From: Pseudoalteromonas rubra | GTDB taxonomy: Bacteria > Pseudomonadota > Gammaproteobacteria > Enterobacterales > Alteromonadaceae | Direction of reading: 5' to 3' | Assembly (NCBI RefSeq): GCF_005887115.1 | Contig: NZ_PNCJ01000008.1 | Coordinates: forward strand, 217,065 to 281,064 | Length of the DNA stretch: 64,000 nt | Part shown: positions 27,408 through 37,380 of the stretch, one piece after another | How positions within the stretch are numbered: the first letter of the stretch is position 1 | Layout: each line of letters starts with the position of its first letter | The notes under the pieces: generated by a model | The model's input: the letters and a program-made list of their open reading frames with translations, nothing else | Told to the model about the DNA's origin: nothing | Database searches by the model: none | Translations under genes and position numbers: made by a program

Positions 27408-28259
27408 ATGAAGTCTGTGTTGATATTGTGCGTTTTCTGTTTCCTGACAGGTGTTAGCCAAGCGTCGGAATCAGACACAGCCTCTAACTATACCATTGAG
27501 ATCACCCTGCCTGTTCGTCAGGTTAAGTTGCAAAAGTATATCAGTGAATTACTCCATCGCGCATTGGCTGACTTAGGCTATGAGCTTGCACTAACCATGA
27601 CACCTAACCCCTTATACATGAGAGAATCCCGCCTGCTTAACAGTGGCCGGATCACCATGATCATGCGCCTGGCAACACCACAGCGCGATGCGACTTTCCA
27701 CAAAATAGCAGTGCCGCTGACACAAGGGCTGATAGGTAAAAGACTACTGCTAATCCATCAGCGTAACCAGTCTCGTTTTGACGCGATACAATCACTGGAT
27801 GCTTTACGAGCCAGTGAATTAATTGGCGTCTTTGCCCCAGGCTGGTATGACACGCAAATCTGGCAGGCAAACCGCCTACCCTTCATTGAAAGTGCCAGCG
27901 ATCACGCGACTATTTTGCGCATGTTGGTCGACGGTAACCGTGGCTTTGATTACTTTTCACGGGGTATCAATGAAATTGATGATTACACTCTCAGTGATGG
28001 ATTAATCATAGAACCTCACCTGGTGTTGAGCTATCCACTGGATTTTCATTTCTATCTTCATCCAGACAATAAAGTGCATATCTCTATTTTGACCCGGGCA
28101 TTGGAAAAAGCCCGGGACAATGGCTTACAATCACGGTTACTAAGCAAGCATTTTGGCTATCTGCAGCATCGTCACAAACTGTCAGCAAGACGTGTCATTT
28201 CGCTCTCTTTACCCCAAAACCAGGGGCAGACAATACCGCTTCCTTTATCCTCACACTAA
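27408..28259 (+). CDS. Periplasmic amino-acid-binding-protein-like protein
   Basis: A 283-residue exported protein with signal peptide MKSVLILCVFCFLTGVSQA. The mature part resembles SBP_bac_3-type proteins widespread in Alteromonadales: YTIEITLPVRQVKLQKYISELLHRALADLGYELALT, MIMRLATPQRDATF, LLLIHQRNQSRFDAIQSLDALR and EPHLVLSYPLDFHFYLHP. No transporter subunits are adjacent, so the ligand and role are unknown. I chose the ATG at 27408 with TTGGAG upstream; a TTG four codons earlier is less likely. Confidence 0.7.
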   Translation: MKSVLILCVFCFLTGVSQASESDTASNYTIEITLPVRQVKLQKYISELLHRALADLGYELALTMTPNPLYMRESRLLNSGRITMIMRLATPQRDATFHKIAVPLTQGLIGKRLLLIHQRNQSRFDAIQSLDALRASELIGVFAPGWYDTQIWQANRLPFIESASDHATILRMLVDGNRGFDYFSRGINEIDDYTLSDGLIIEPHLVLSYPLDFHFYLHPDNKVHISILTRALEKARDNGLQSRLLSKHFGYLQHRHKLSARRVISLSLPQNQGQTIPLPLSSH

Positions 28260-28402
28260 GCCAACAACTCGTCCAGAACTGAGCCCGGGTTACCCCTGTA
28301 AACTTCGCCTAACTCATTGAATAAATTATTTGCGTTATCTCAGGGTAATTATCGGAGAGCTAAGCTAAAATAGCGATAAATTTTATCTGGAGTATCTTTT
28401 CA

Positions 28403-29032
28403 ATGAGCATTCATGTAATCAAACACCCCCTTGTACAGCATAAACTAGGCCTGATGCGTGAGCATGGGATCAGCACTAAGAGCTTCCGCGAGTTATGTCA
28501 GGAAGTGGGTACCCTGCTGACCTATGAAGCAACAAAGGACATTCCATTAGAAGATATCACGATCAAGGGCTGGCAGGGTGACGACCTGACTGTACAACAC
28601 ATCAAAGGCAAGAAAATCACCGTTGTACCAATCCTGCGCGCAGGGCTGGGCATGATGGAAGGCGTGATGCAGTTAATCCCAAGCGCAAAGGTGAGTGTGG
28701 TCGGCCTGCAACGTAACGAAGAAACGCTCGAACCTGTGCCTTATTTTGAGAAGCTGGTTGGTAACATTGAAGAGCGAATGAGTCTGGTGATCGACCCTAT
28801 GCTGGCCACAGGTGGCTCTATGATTGCGACCATCGACATGCTGAAAAAAGCGGGCTGTAAAGAAATCAAAATCATTGTGCTGGTTGCTGCACCTGAAGGG
28901 GTAGACAAAACTCTGGAAGCCCACCCGGACGTAGAGATTTTTACCGCTTCACTGGATAGTCACCTGAATGAGAAAGGCTACATAGTGCCTGGCCTCGGTG
29001 ATGCAGGTGATAAAATCTTTGGCACAGTGTAG
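28403..29032 (+). CDS. upp: Uracil phosphoribosyltransferase
   Basis: A 209-residue pyrimidine salvage enzyme making UMP from uracil and PRPP. It starts [20 protein letters not shown] and has the PRPP-binding loop [18 protein letters not shown] and the uracil-binding end [16 protein letters not shown]. The size matches E. coli Upp. It is followed after 10 bp by uraA, so uptake and salvage of uracil are encoded together. The ribosome site is CTGGAG. Confidence 0.97.
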   Translation: MSIHVIKHPLVQHKLGLMREHGISTKSFRELCQEVGTLLTYEATKDIPLEDITIKGWQGDDLTVQHIKGKKITVVPILRAGLGMMEGVMQLIPSAKVSVVGLQRNEETLEPVPYFEKLVGNIEERMSLVIDPMLATGGSMIATIDMLKKAGCKEIKIIVLVAAPEGVDKTLEAHPDVEIFTASLDSHLNEKGYIVPGLGDAGDKIFGTV

Positions 29033-29042
29033 GGCACGCTGA

Positions 29043-30299
29043 ATGTCCAACATATCAATGACTTCTTTCACATCGCTCAAAACTATTGTGAGCGGTGCCC
29101 AGATGCTGTTTGTTGCCTTTGGCGCGCTGGTACTGGTGCCACTACTAACCGGTCTGGATCCTAATGTAGCGCTGTTTACCGCAGGTCTGGGTACTTTGGT
29201 GTTCCAGTTTGTGACACGCGGACAGGTGCCTGTTTTTCTGGCTTCTTCGTTTGCTTTTATCGCGCCCATCATTGCCAGCGTACAGGTATGGGGGATCCCA
29301 GCGACCATGGGGGGACTCATGGCTGCCGGGTTTGCCTATATTTTACTGAGCTTACTGGTACGCTTTAAAGGGGCTGATATTCTTCACAAAATTTTACCTC
29401 CTGTCGTTGTCGGCCCTGTGATCATGGTGATCGGCCTCGCGCTTGCCCCCGTCGCGGTTAATATGGCCATGGGTAAAAGTGGAGATGGCAGCATGCAACT
29501 GGTTGCCTATGAACAGGCTTTGATCATTTCCTTGTTGTCACTCGTTGTGACCTTAGTGGTTGCCGTCACCGCCAAAGGGATTTTTCGTCTCATTCCCATT
29601 TTGGCAGGCATTATTACCGGCTATGCCTTATCACTGTTTTTCGGCATAGTGCAGTTTGATGCGGTGACCAATGCTAGCTGGCTGGCCGTCCCTGCGTTTG
29701 TCTGGCCGGAGTTTTACTGGCCTGCCATCTTGTTTATGGTGCCCGTAGCCATTGCGCCAGCCATTGAACACATAGGCGATATGATGGCGATTAGTAATGT
29801 TACCGGTAAAGATTACCTGGAAAAGCCCGGCCTGCACCGCACCTTACTGGGCGACGGCCTGGCCACCTCTACGGCCTCTTTGTTTGGTGGCCCACCCAAT
29901 ACCACCTACTCAGAAGTCACCGGGGCGGTGATGCTTACCCGTAACTTCAACCCTCAGGTAATGACCTGGACCGCTGTCATTGCGATTGTACTGGCATTTG
30001 TTGGCAAAATGGGGGCTGGGTTACAGACCATCCCAACCCCGGTTATGGGCGGGATTATGACCCTGTTATTCGGCTCTATTGCGGTGGTTGGTCTAAACAC
30101 ACTGGTTAAGTCAGACACTGACCTCAGTGCACCGCGTAACCTGAGTATCATCGCCCTGATCCTGGTGTTTGGTATTGGCGGTATGCAGCTTGGCAGCACC
30201 GAGTTTAGCCTCCAAGGGGTAAGCCTGTGTGCCATTTTGGGCATAGTGCTTAACCTTGTGCTTCCTCATCCAAAACCCGAGACAGGTCAAGAAAGCTAG
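29043..30299 (+). CDS. uraA: Uracil permease UraA (NCS2 family)
   Basis: A 418-residue nucleobase:proton symporter with about 14 hydrophobic segments (TM folds of the 7+7 inverted repeat type). NCS2 motifs are ASSFAFIAPI near residue 62, the substrate-site region PVAIAPAIEHIGDMMAIS near residue 235 and GGPPNTTYSEVTGAVMLTR near residue 280. The catalytic Glu and His of UraA-type carriers map to the AIEHIGD segment. It is cotranscribed with upp. A perfect 14-bp hairpin follows the stop. Confidence 0.95.
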   Translation: MSNISMTSFTSLKTIVSGAQMLFVAFGALVLVPLLTGLDPNVALFTAGLGTLVFQFVTRGQVPVFLASSFAFIAPIIASVQVWGIPATMGGLMAAGFAYILLSLLVRFKGADILHKILPPVVVGPVIMVIGLALAPVAVNMAMGKSGDGSMQLVAYEQALIISLLSLVVTLVVAVTAKGIFRLIPILAGIITGYALSLFFGIVQFDAVTNASWLAVPAFVWPEFYWPAILFMVPVAIAPAIEHIGDMMAISNVTGKDYLEKPGLHRTLLGDGLATSTASLFGGPPNTTYSEVTGAVMLTRNFNPQVMTWTAVIAIVLAFVGKMGAGLQTIPTPVMGGIMTLLFGSIAVVGLNTLVKSDTDLSAPRNLSIIALILVFGIGGMQLGSTEFSLQGVSLCAILGIVLNLVLPHPKPETGQES

Positions 30300-30315
30300 C
30301 TTAGCGCAAATACCT

Positions 30316-30353
30316 AAACATAGCTGCTGTGTGTGGCAGCAGCTATGTTTTCC
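30316..30353 (+). terminator. Hairpin after upp-uraA
   Basis: AAACATAGCTGCTG and CAGCAGCTATGTTT form a perfect 14-bp stem with a 7-nt loop. The T-run is short (TTT then CC), so termination efficiency is uncertain. It lies between uraA and the convergent BLUF gene and may serve both. Confidence 0.55.
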
Positions 30354-30364
30354 AAAATATATAT

Positions 30365-30793
30365 TTAACCAAATGATTTGCGAACTCGCTCATCGAACTC
30401 CATTTCATGATCCCGAAACGATTTAAGTAGCTTATAACTCAAAGGCAGGCGCCTGTGTGGACGCAAGTTTTTCACCTTGCGATAGCTCGCATGCTTTGAC
30501 AGATCAATGACACCCATGGACCAACGCGCAAAATTACGCCTGGCAATATCATTCACAATCAGCGCAGCGACACCTGAATGCCTCGAATCTTGCTGGATTT
30601 TTTTATACAAGCGCTCAACGTGCTCTCTCTCGCCTTCAATCACTTGCATAAAATGATGACCGTCGTACAGTAGCATACCGGAAATCCCCATGAGTTGATT
30701 GGTACTTTTACAGTAACGGCTTAACTCTATCAGCTGCTCGTCCGACAAAGGCGCAGTAACAGTACTGACATAAATGAGCTCAACTAAAGCCAT
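30365..30793 (-). CDS. BLUF-domain blue-light photoreceptor
   Basis: A 142-residue stand-alone BLUF protein. The flavin-site residues are recognisable: Tyr in LVELIYVST, Asn in STNQLMGISGMLLYDG and Gln in HFMQVIEGE; HVERLYKKIQQDSRH is the usual helix. The C-terminal extension (HRRLPLSYKLLKSFRDHEMEFDERVRK) is short and carries no output domain, so signalling would be by protein contact. BLUF proteins bind FAD and respond to blue light. I use the ATG at 30793; 11 earlier residues in frame are not conserved. Confidence 0.9.
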   Translation of the reverse strand: MALVELIYVSTVTAPLSDEQLIELSRYCKSTNQLMGISGMLLYDGHHFMQVIEGEREHVERLYKKIQQDSRHSGVAALIVNDIARRNFARWSMGVIDLSKHASYRKVKNLRPHRRLPLSYKLLKSFRDHEMEFDERVRKSFG

Positions 30794-30916
30794 CACAACC
30801 CCCTTGTTCTGTCTGATGATAAGCATAGTTGAACGCGGTTATTGCGCAAAACAAATCAATCAAATTCAAGAGGGCGTGAAATTACTGATTCTGCACTTAG
30901 AGCGTAAACACAATTA

Positions 30917-32446
30917 TCACTGACATGATCCCCAGGTTATACCATCTTCACTGCATTGTTTTGTGTAAGTGCCATCGCTTTGATAGGTGGTTCTGAGCCA
31001 GTCTTTGTCAGCAAATCGCTCCGTCATCACCCGGTGCTCACCGCTATCATCCGTCACCCGCTTATACCAGCTAAAAGCAGGCAGGGTCAGTGTCTTTTCT
31101 AATTCATAGCCGCTTGCAACGAAATAGTCTGCCAACTCTTGCGGGGCCAGTACGGTGTGCTTGTTTACCAGAGAATGCCAGTCAGTCAACCCGTCAAGCA
31201 TCTCGTTGCGCTGTTCTATCTGAGTATGCTTTTCTACCAATTCTGTGCCATATGAGATCGACAGCAAACGCTCAGTCCTCGCGCTAAAGTCCTGTTGCCA
31301 GTCGCAGCGTTGTACTTCATTGTCACGTTTATGATCCAGTGAGTTTGAGAGCTTATATTCAATCCCTTGCAGGGATACCGAAACGCCCTCTTCAAACACA
31401 CAACGACCTGTATCTTCCGCATTCTCTCTGATGAGGTCAATTTGCTGCTTGTATTGACCCGCTGATCCCCAGGGTTGGTATACCGTGTTTCTCAGATACT
31501 CGACAAATACCACGTTTTCCAGCTCGCTATCCATTTGTGCCGTTTCACTGAAAAAAGTGCTATCGCCTTTGCCAAATACCACAATGTCGCGATACCAGAG
31601 TTGTTCGCTGCTGTGCTCAGACCGAGGCGTTTTCGGGTAGTGAATAACGCGGATCTCATCCGCATCCGGGTATTGCTCTGCTAACTCAAGGCGCTTTTTC
31701 AGACTTGCCTGAAGCCCCAATACAATCCGCTCTGCCAACTGCTTTGCCTGCTCGTCCTCATTCGCAATGTAATCACTGAACAGCTGCTGTTCAGAGATGT
31801 TGTAATGTGCAATTACTTCGTTCGTGGTTTGACGTAAGATGTTCAGCAACTCACTTAATAATCTGGGCTCCTGTTGCAATTGAGCACAGCTTTTTCCTTT
31901 GAAGGTCTCAGACTCACTCAGTGACTGCCACAATACCGTAGTCAGTGGCGTGACATGCGCCGCAATACGGTCATCTTCAATGGCCTCAAGTGAAGGAGGT
32001 AATACCAGCTGGTAGGCCTTAGTCACTTCACCTAAATCTTCGTCAATCGCACCTACTGGCACATCAACATAAGTGGGTACATACACACTACATTGTCTCT
32101 GAGCGGCTGTTAGTTCAAGTAGATAGCTTCCCTGATCTGTCGAGCGCGCGCTGGGCTCATCAGCATCGTGCGAGCCATTATTATTCAGATCCAGCCAAAC
32201 CTTGGCCCCGGATACATAGCCATCAATCACCCGGCCACGCTGGCTATATTTATTCTCGTCACCCGTCACCTGGTCTCCATTACTCGAACCAGTATCAGAG
32301 TTATTCTGAGTATTACTATTTTTATTGGCAGCCACATTGACTGAGTCAGGCTGATTGAGGCTATTATCTGAGCCACCTCCGCATGCCGAGAGAGTACCGA
32401 TACATAAGGCCAGTAAACTGAGCGAGCTAAGTTGTTTGTTGTTCAT
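30917..32446 (-). CDS. Lipoprotein with SdrD-like (DLNNNG) motif
   Basis: A 509-residue lipoprotein with lipobox GTLSACGGG (Cys22) and an Asn/Ser-rich linker. Near residue 75 it has VIDGYVSGAKVWLDLNNNGSHDADEPSARSTDQGSY, the Ca-binding SdrD-B-like or 'carboxypeptidase-regulatory' pattern common in gammaproteobacterial surface proteins. The remaining ~390 residues have no domain I recognise and contain only a few cysteines. The ATG at 32446 follows GGAAGAAACA; an extension to 32542 adds a non-signal-like leader and is rejected. It is divergent from the hybrid regulator at 32.7 kb with about 260 bp between, and may share its control. Confidence 0.7.
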   Translation of the reverse strand: MNNKQLSSLSLLALCIGTLSACGGGSDNSLNQPDSVNVAANKNSNTQNNSDTGSSNGDQVTGDENKYSQRGRVIDGYVSGAKVWLDLNNNGSHDADEPSARSTDQGSYLLELTAAQRQCSVYVPTYVDVPVGAIDEDLGEVTKAYQLVLPPSLEAIEDDRIAAHVTPLTTVLWQSLSESETFKGKSCAQLQQEPRLLSELLNILRQTTNEVIAHYNISEQQLFSDYIANEDEQAKQLAERIVLGLQASLKKRLELAEQYPDADEIRVIHYPKTPRSEHSSEQLWYRDIVVFGKGDSTFFSETAQMDSELENVVFVEYLRNTVYQPWGSAGQYKQQIDLIRENAEDTGRCVFEEGVSVSLQGIEYKLSNSLDHKRDNEVQRCDWQQDFSARTERLLSISYGTELVEKHTQIEQRNEMLDGLTDWHSLVNKHTVLAPQELADYFVASGYELEKTLTLPAFSWYKRVTDDSGEHRVMTERFADKDWLRTTYQSDGTYTKQCSEDGITWGSCQ

Positions 32447-32708
32447 ATTGTTTCTTCCTTTGTACTGCTTCACCTGATACACAGAACCCCCAAATAAGCA
32501 CTGGTTCAGGAGTGATAATGGTTCAAATTGTACCTTGTTCACGGTCTTGTTCTGTATCCGAAATCAGACATATTTCGATAATTTCCAGCCATTTCCTCTA
32601 AAACCGGCGGTTTGTTTTTGCCTGCTTGCAGGCTATGATACCCACTCATAATTGGTTAAAACTTCCCTCAATTAAAAATAAAAACAACAATAACAAAGAT
32701 TTAAATAC

Positions 32709-35700
32709 ATGAGATTTGCCTCGCGACCTGCTTTACTTCAACTCATAACGCTTCTATTGATGTTGCAACTTAGTTTTAGTGCACTTGCAACCGCCTACAC
32801 AACATTAACCGTGGCAGATGGTTTACCAAGCAACCGGATATTTGATATTGAGCGGGATCACACGGGGTTTGCCTGGTTCGCTACCGACAAAGGGCTGGCG
32901 CGCTACGATGGCGCTGCCATTGAGGTTTTTTCTCGTGACCATACTCCGACCCTCAGCAACGCATTGTGGATCAGAGACATCCTGATTGATGCACAGCAGC
33001 AGCTCTGGGTTGCTGGCAAACAGGGGCTGGAGGTGCGTAGGCCGCATTCCGAGCACTTTCGCCCCCTCAGCATCGCCGGACGCACTCAGCCACTAAATAT
33101 CTATACCTTGTTTTTGGCTCAGGACAACCGACTCTGGGCAGGCGCTGCTGACGGTCTGTATATGGTGAGTCAAGATGCACTACTCCCCGTCAAGACTCAT
33201 ATTAACAACGTGGTGCAGCGCTTTAAGATCCTCTCGATAGCACAGGCATCAGAGCACACTCTGATGTTGGCAACCACACGCGGTTTGTATTTATTTGACC
33301 CGACCAGTGGCAAGGCTACCCCCGTCACTTTGCCACCCGGAGAGTCCGTTATGGCCAATAAACTCTGGACTGTCGAAGACGGTCAAATCTGGGTGGCAAT
33401 GCACGGGCTTGGTCTGGGTGTGTATAACCAGAGCCAGAATAAGGTTGAGCTCACCTACCGGGATCCCAATGAGTTTGATACGGTTGGCTATGTTTTTGAC
33501 TTGTATAAAGAGCAAGGAGAAATACATGCAGCGTCTTTGAATACAGGAATGCTAAAACTTAGCGATGGAGTGATAACTCACATACAATCATATCCGCCCC
33601 TTTTATCTTTATACAAAGACAACAGCCTACGCATCTATGGCACCTTTAACGAAGGCGTGATTATTGAATCCGTTAATCACAGCGCCATGAGTAACTTTGC
33701 ATTTTCTCACCCCAGTGACACAGGCAAGTATGAAATTAATCAGCTGATGCAGTTCAATGGCTATCTGTGGCTTGCAGATCAACTGGCAGGCCTGTGTCAG
33801 TACACACTAAACGGCAAGTTTAAACGTTGCGTGTCTTCCGATAGTCACTCTGCTCAGGCGATGACACCGACACCAGACGGACGCCTGTGGGCCGCTATGT
33901 ATCACGAATTATTGGTGGTGAATCCGGAAAATGCACAGGTTGATGCCCGCTACAACCTGGCTGACTACACGATTCCTGAGGCAATCAATACCCTGGTGCA
34001 ATCCGACGACGGGTCACTGTGGCTGGCACACAGTTTTAATGGCCTGAGTCGATTTGCTCCGGATACCCGGGCAACTACCCGCTTCACCAGTACAAATAGC
34101 CCACTACTGAGCAATCAGCTTCATCACCTGGCAAAAGAACAAGACACGCTCTGGCTGGCAACCGATTCAGGGTTACAGGTGTATTCGCTCAGCTCTGAAC
34201 AGTTTAAAGCCATTCCGGGCTCTGCCAGTCAGCCCTTTACTGCAACATATTCAGTCATGCCTGCACCCGATGGAAAAATCTGGGTGCAAACAGACCGCGG
34301 CTTGCGCCTTTACAACTCTGAGCAGCAACGCTGGCAGGACTTACCCGAGCCACTAAATAAACTGAGTGCGACCAGTCTGGCTTTTGATGATAAACACACT
34401 GTGTGGGTCTCAACCGGACAAGGGGTATGGCATTGGCAGAATAGTTCAGGTGCAGTCGCATTTTATAACCATGGAGACGGGTTGTTTAGGAAGGGCTACC
34501 TGGAAGGCACTGCGACACACTCTGACGGACACATTTGGTTCGCATCCACAGAAGGAATAACGCACCTGAGTCCGGATAAGCTAGTACGGATTGACCCACG
34601 TCCTCAAATCAGCCTTATGACAATCACGGCGCCTCAGGGAGAACAGCAACACTATTACAATACCCGTACTGTTCCAGCCATTGACCCGTGGCATGCAAGC
34701 CTGCGTCTGCGCGTGGCCAATGGTGATCTGATCAATAACATTAAACAAAAGTTTCGCTATCAGCTGTCTGGCGTGGCCGATACCTGGGTCGAACTAGGGA
34801 ATGAGCATACCTTGATGATGCCACGCCTGCCATGGGGAGAATATACCCTGCGACTGAAGGCCACCGATAATCAGGGCAACTGGTCTGAACAAGTGTCTGA
34901 ATTACACTTTAAGGTGCGCACACCATGGTATGCCTCTGCACTGGCCAAGACAAGCTATGTTCTGCTGGCAATTTTGCTGATTTACTGCACCTATCGCATC
35001 AGAGTGTCAGCACTGAAACGTCGGCAACAACAATTGCAGGATACAATTCGTGCCCATACGCATACAATGCAAGTGCAAAACAGCCAGCTTGAGGCAGCAC
35101 AAGCACAACGAACAGCCCTGCTTAAAACTTTATCGCATGAGCTGATGACGCCGGTTACTTTAATTCAGGGCCCGGCAGAGCAATTACGCAATAGTATTGA
35201 CGAACGCCAGAAAACCCAGATGGTCAATCTGGTGATCAGTAACACCAAGCGACTCAAAGTACTCATTGAGCATCTGATGTTTATTTCATCGAACAACTCA
35301 CCGGCAGCGACTATCACGCTGGAAAAATGGCAACGTGAGGATATATCTGCGTTGCTGCAAGAGCAGCTCAGCGCCTTTGCGTCCTTATTGACCGACAAGT
35401 CCCTTAGCTGTATTCAACAGATAGAACCCGGGTTAATGGTGAGCGCACCGCCAGACCTACTACAGCAACTCATCAGCAACCTGCTTAGCAATGCTGTCAA
35501 ATACAGTTATGACGGCGGTGAAATCAATCTTTCTCTGGAAGCAGATCATTTAACGCAGCATGTGATACTCAGAGTATCGGATCAGGGAATTGGCATCGCA
35601 CCTGAGCATCATGATCCTATTTTTGAACCCGAGTACCGAACCCGGGCGGGTCATGAATTTAGCTCCGGATTGGGACTGGGCCTGAACCGAGTCAAAGAAG

Positions 35701-36656
35701 TAGTCACTTTGCTCAGTGGTCAGATCCAGCTTGAGTCTGCAATCGGCCAGGGCAGTTGTTTTACCGTGAGCTTACCCCTTACCAATGCGCATACTCAGGC
35801 CCACGGCAGCGTCAAAGCCTCGAGTTCGCAAGTGCAACCTGATAAGGCTCACTGTATTTTGTTAATTGATGACACGCCCGACATGCTTGAATTTTTGCAT
35901 TCCGTATTAGATCCGGACTATCAGGTGCTCACAGCTAGCAATGGTGAAGCTGGGTTAGCACTGGCTCGTGCTCAGTTACCGGATATGGTCATCTCTGATG
36001 TCATGATGCCCGTTATGGACGGCTTTGCGCTCACACAAGCGCTAAAATCCGACCCTTTGACCGCCCATATTCCGTTGATGTTAGTCACTGCGAACCTGAA
36101 TGAAGAAAAACACCTTAAAGGACTAGCACTACAAGCAGACGATTACCTCACTAAGCCCTTTAACCTGGACGCTTTCAAACTAAAAATACGCAATACCTTC
36201 AAACTGATAGAAGCAACGCAAGCTCAGTTGAAAGCGCAGCTTATGCCTGCCACTAAGCGCCTGAAACAAGCACCGGAAACGCCGAAGCAACAGTTTGCCA
36301 ATAACCCCGCCACGCTCGCGTTTTTAGATAAACTGGAATCGGTGCTGGAGACTCTGTTCAGCGATCCAACATTAACCGTCTCTATGGTCGCCAGCGAAAT
36401 GGCCCTGAGCGAACGTCAGCTGCACCGTAAATTAACATCCGTGACGTCTATCGGAGCCAATGAATATCTGCGTCAGTACCGTTTGTATCAGGCTCTGCCA
36501 CAGTTACTTGCCGGGTACAATATAGCTCAAACCGCTGAACACTGTGGCTTTAATTCACCTTCATATTTCAGTGCGTGTTTTAAAAAGCAATTTGGTATGA
36601 CGGCAAAGCAATATGCAAAGTCGCAGTCCTTTACATCGGATAGCCAGGCTGGGTAA
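32709..36656 (+). CDS. One-protein hybrid two-component regulator (HTCS)
   Basis: A 1315-residue hybrid two-component system. After a signal/anchor come two-component-regulator propeller repeats forming two seven-bladed propellers (about 30-640; phrases such as GLPSNRIFDIERDHTGFAWFATDKGLARYDG), a Y_Y_Y domain (about 650-745) and a transmembrane helix (LAKTSYVLLAILLIYCTYRI). A histidine kinase follows with SHELMTPVTLIQG and G boxes DQGIGIAPEH and SSGLGLGLNRVKE. Then come a receiver with Asp in MVISDVMMPVMDGF and a C-terminal AraC HTH (VSMVASEMALSERQLHRKL, CGFNSPSYFSACFKKQFG). Such proteins sense glycans or other periplasmic ligands and bind DNA directly from the membrane. Confidence 0.93.
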   Translation: MRFASRPALLQLITLLLMLQLSFSALATAYTTLTVADGLPSNRIFDIERDHTGFAWFATDKGLARYDGAAIEVFSRDHTPTLSNALWIRDILIDAQQQLWVAGKQGLEVRRPHSEHFRPLSIAGRTQPLNIYTLFLAQDNRLWAGAADGLYMVSQDALLPVKTHINNVVQRFKILSIAQASEHTLMLATTRGLYLFDPTSGKATPVTLPPGESVMANKLWTVEDGQIWVAMHGLGLGVYNQSQNKVELTYRDPNEFDTVGYVFDLYKEQGEIHAASLNTGMLKLSDGVITHIQSYPPLLSLYKDNSLRIYGTFNEGVIIESVNHSAMSNFAFSHPSDTGKYEINQLMQFNGYLWLADQLAGLCQYTLNGKFKRCVSSDSHSAQAMTPTPDGRLWAAMYHELLVVNPENAQVDARYNLADYTIPEAINTLVQSDDGSLWLAHSFNGLSRFAPDTRATTRFTSTNSPLLSNQLHHLAKEQDTLWLATDSGLQVYSLSSEQFKAIPGSASQPFTATYSVMPAPDGKIWVQTDRGLRLYNSEQQRWQDLPEPLNKLSATSLAFDDKHTVWVSTGQGVWHWQNSSGAVAFYNHGDGLFRKGYLEGTATHSDGHIWFASTEGITHLSPDKLVRIDPRPQISLMTITAPQGEQQHYYNTRTVPAIDPWHASLRLRVANGDLINNIKQKFRYQLSGVADTWVELGNEHTLMMPRLPWGEYTLRLKATDNQGNWSEQVSELHFKVRTPWYASALAKTSYVLLAILLIYCTYRIRVSALKRRQQQLQDTIRAHTHTMQVQNSQLEAAQAQRTALLKTLSHELMTPVTLIQGPAEQLRNSIDERQKTQMVNLVISNTKRLKVLIEHLMFISSNNSPAATITLEKWQREDISALLQEQLSAFASLLTDKSLSCIQQIEPGLMVSAPPDLLQQLISNLLSNAVKYSYDGGEINLSLEADHLTQHVILRVSDQGIGIAPEHHDPIFEPEYRTRAGHEFSSGLGLGLNRVKEVVTLLSGQIQLESAIGQGSCFTVSLPLTNAHTQAHGSVKASSSQVQPDKAHCILLIDDTPDMLEFLHSVLDPDYQVLTASNGEAGLALARAQLPDMVISDVMMPVMDGFALTQALKSDPLTAHIPLMLVTANLNEEKHLKGLALQADDYLTKPFNLDAFKLKIRNTFKLIEATQAQLKAQLMPATKRLKQAPETPKQQFANNPATLAFLDKLESVLETLFSDPTLTVSMVASEMALSERQLHRKLTSVTSIGANEYLRQYRLYQALPQLLAGYNIAQTAEHCGFNSPSYFSACFKKQFGMTAKQYAKSQSFTSDSQAG

Positions 36657-36990
36657 TTTGACCGGGCTTCATACCAATTTGCTTAATCAAGTGTTCTATT
36701 TTGAGGCGAGAAAACATGTTCAATAACCAGGCAAAAATTTGCGAACCCATACCTTAGGTAAAGGGTCTACATCAAAAATTTTTAACACAGTTAGCATCCT
36801 ATTTGCTCCATCAAATTGGATAGATATTAGGTGAAATTTTTATTATCCCATCGATAACACTTGCATGCTGGCCATAAGTTACAAGAGGGCCAGATCAGTC
36901 GGTTTGCGGAACTTGTCGTTTATCAGAGGATGAGTACGAGCCATTTGAAATGGCTCGTACTCAAGACATGAATCAAAGAAAGGGATTAAA
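36657..36990. other. Intergenic region after the HTCS gene
   Basis: No gene is supported in these 334 bases. The first 120 bases contain AT-rich sequence starting ATACCAATTTGC that looks like a dispersed intergenic element, but I cannot prove repetition within the window. A 31-nt perfect palindrome is listed separately. Confidence 0.4.
36932..36962. repeat. 31-nt perfect palindrome
   Basis: GAGTACGAGCCATTT is followed by a single G and then its exact reverse complement. It lies about 30 bp beyond the stop of the minus-strand gene at 36991. No T-run follows on either strand, so it is not a standard intrinsic terminator; it could be a protein-binding dyad or mRNA 3' stabiliser. Confidence 0.7.
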
Positions 36991-37380
36991 TTAGAAACTC
37001 TTGATGAATTTGTCTGCCAGCACAAAGTACTGATTTAAGTGCTTTTGTGTCTCTTCTTTACGGTTTCTTTCTGAATTGATGTGAATATCTTCAACCACAA
37101 CCGCAATGTCTTCTGCCAGCTTTTTCTTGTCACCAATCAGGTTGAGTGTGAAAAACTCGACGCTTTTCTCAAGAGTGTAAGTGATAACATGGATGTCCTG
37201 AAGCTCGGCCGCATCCAGGTCTCTTTTACTTCTAATCTCTGACGTTTTTTCAATAAAAATCTTGCGCGCATCTTCAACCGACGTCACATTTGCGACCTTG
37301 AGGTGCTGAATGGATTTTTCATCTGCATGGGCTGAAAAAGCAAATACAGCGGTCATAAGCAATACAATTAACGTTTTCAT
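36991..37380 (-). CDS. Small exported protein (DUF6746-like)
   Basis: A 129-residue protein with a clean signal peptide (MKTLIVLLMTAVFAFSAHA). The mature part is helical and charged: NVTSVEDARKIFIEKTSEIRSK, then LQDIHVITYTLEKSVEFF and EDIHINSERNRKEETQKHLNQYF. This pattern matches, as far as I remember, small periplasmic proteins named DUF6746 in marine gammaproteobacteria; the assignment is tentative and the function unknown. It is transcribed alone. Confidence 0.6.
   Translation of the reverse strand: MKTLIVLLMTAVFAFSAHADEKSIQHLKVANVTSVEDARKIFIEKTSEIRSKRDLDAAELQDIHVITYTLEKSVEFFTLNLIGDKKKLAEDIAVVVEDIHINSERNRKEETQKHLNQYFVLADKFIKSF

Noticed and set aside
36657..36780. Possible transposase or MITE remnant (ATACCAATTTGC...)
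   Set aside because: It looks like a dispersed sequence, but no second copy is in the window and no inverted terminal repeats could be defined.
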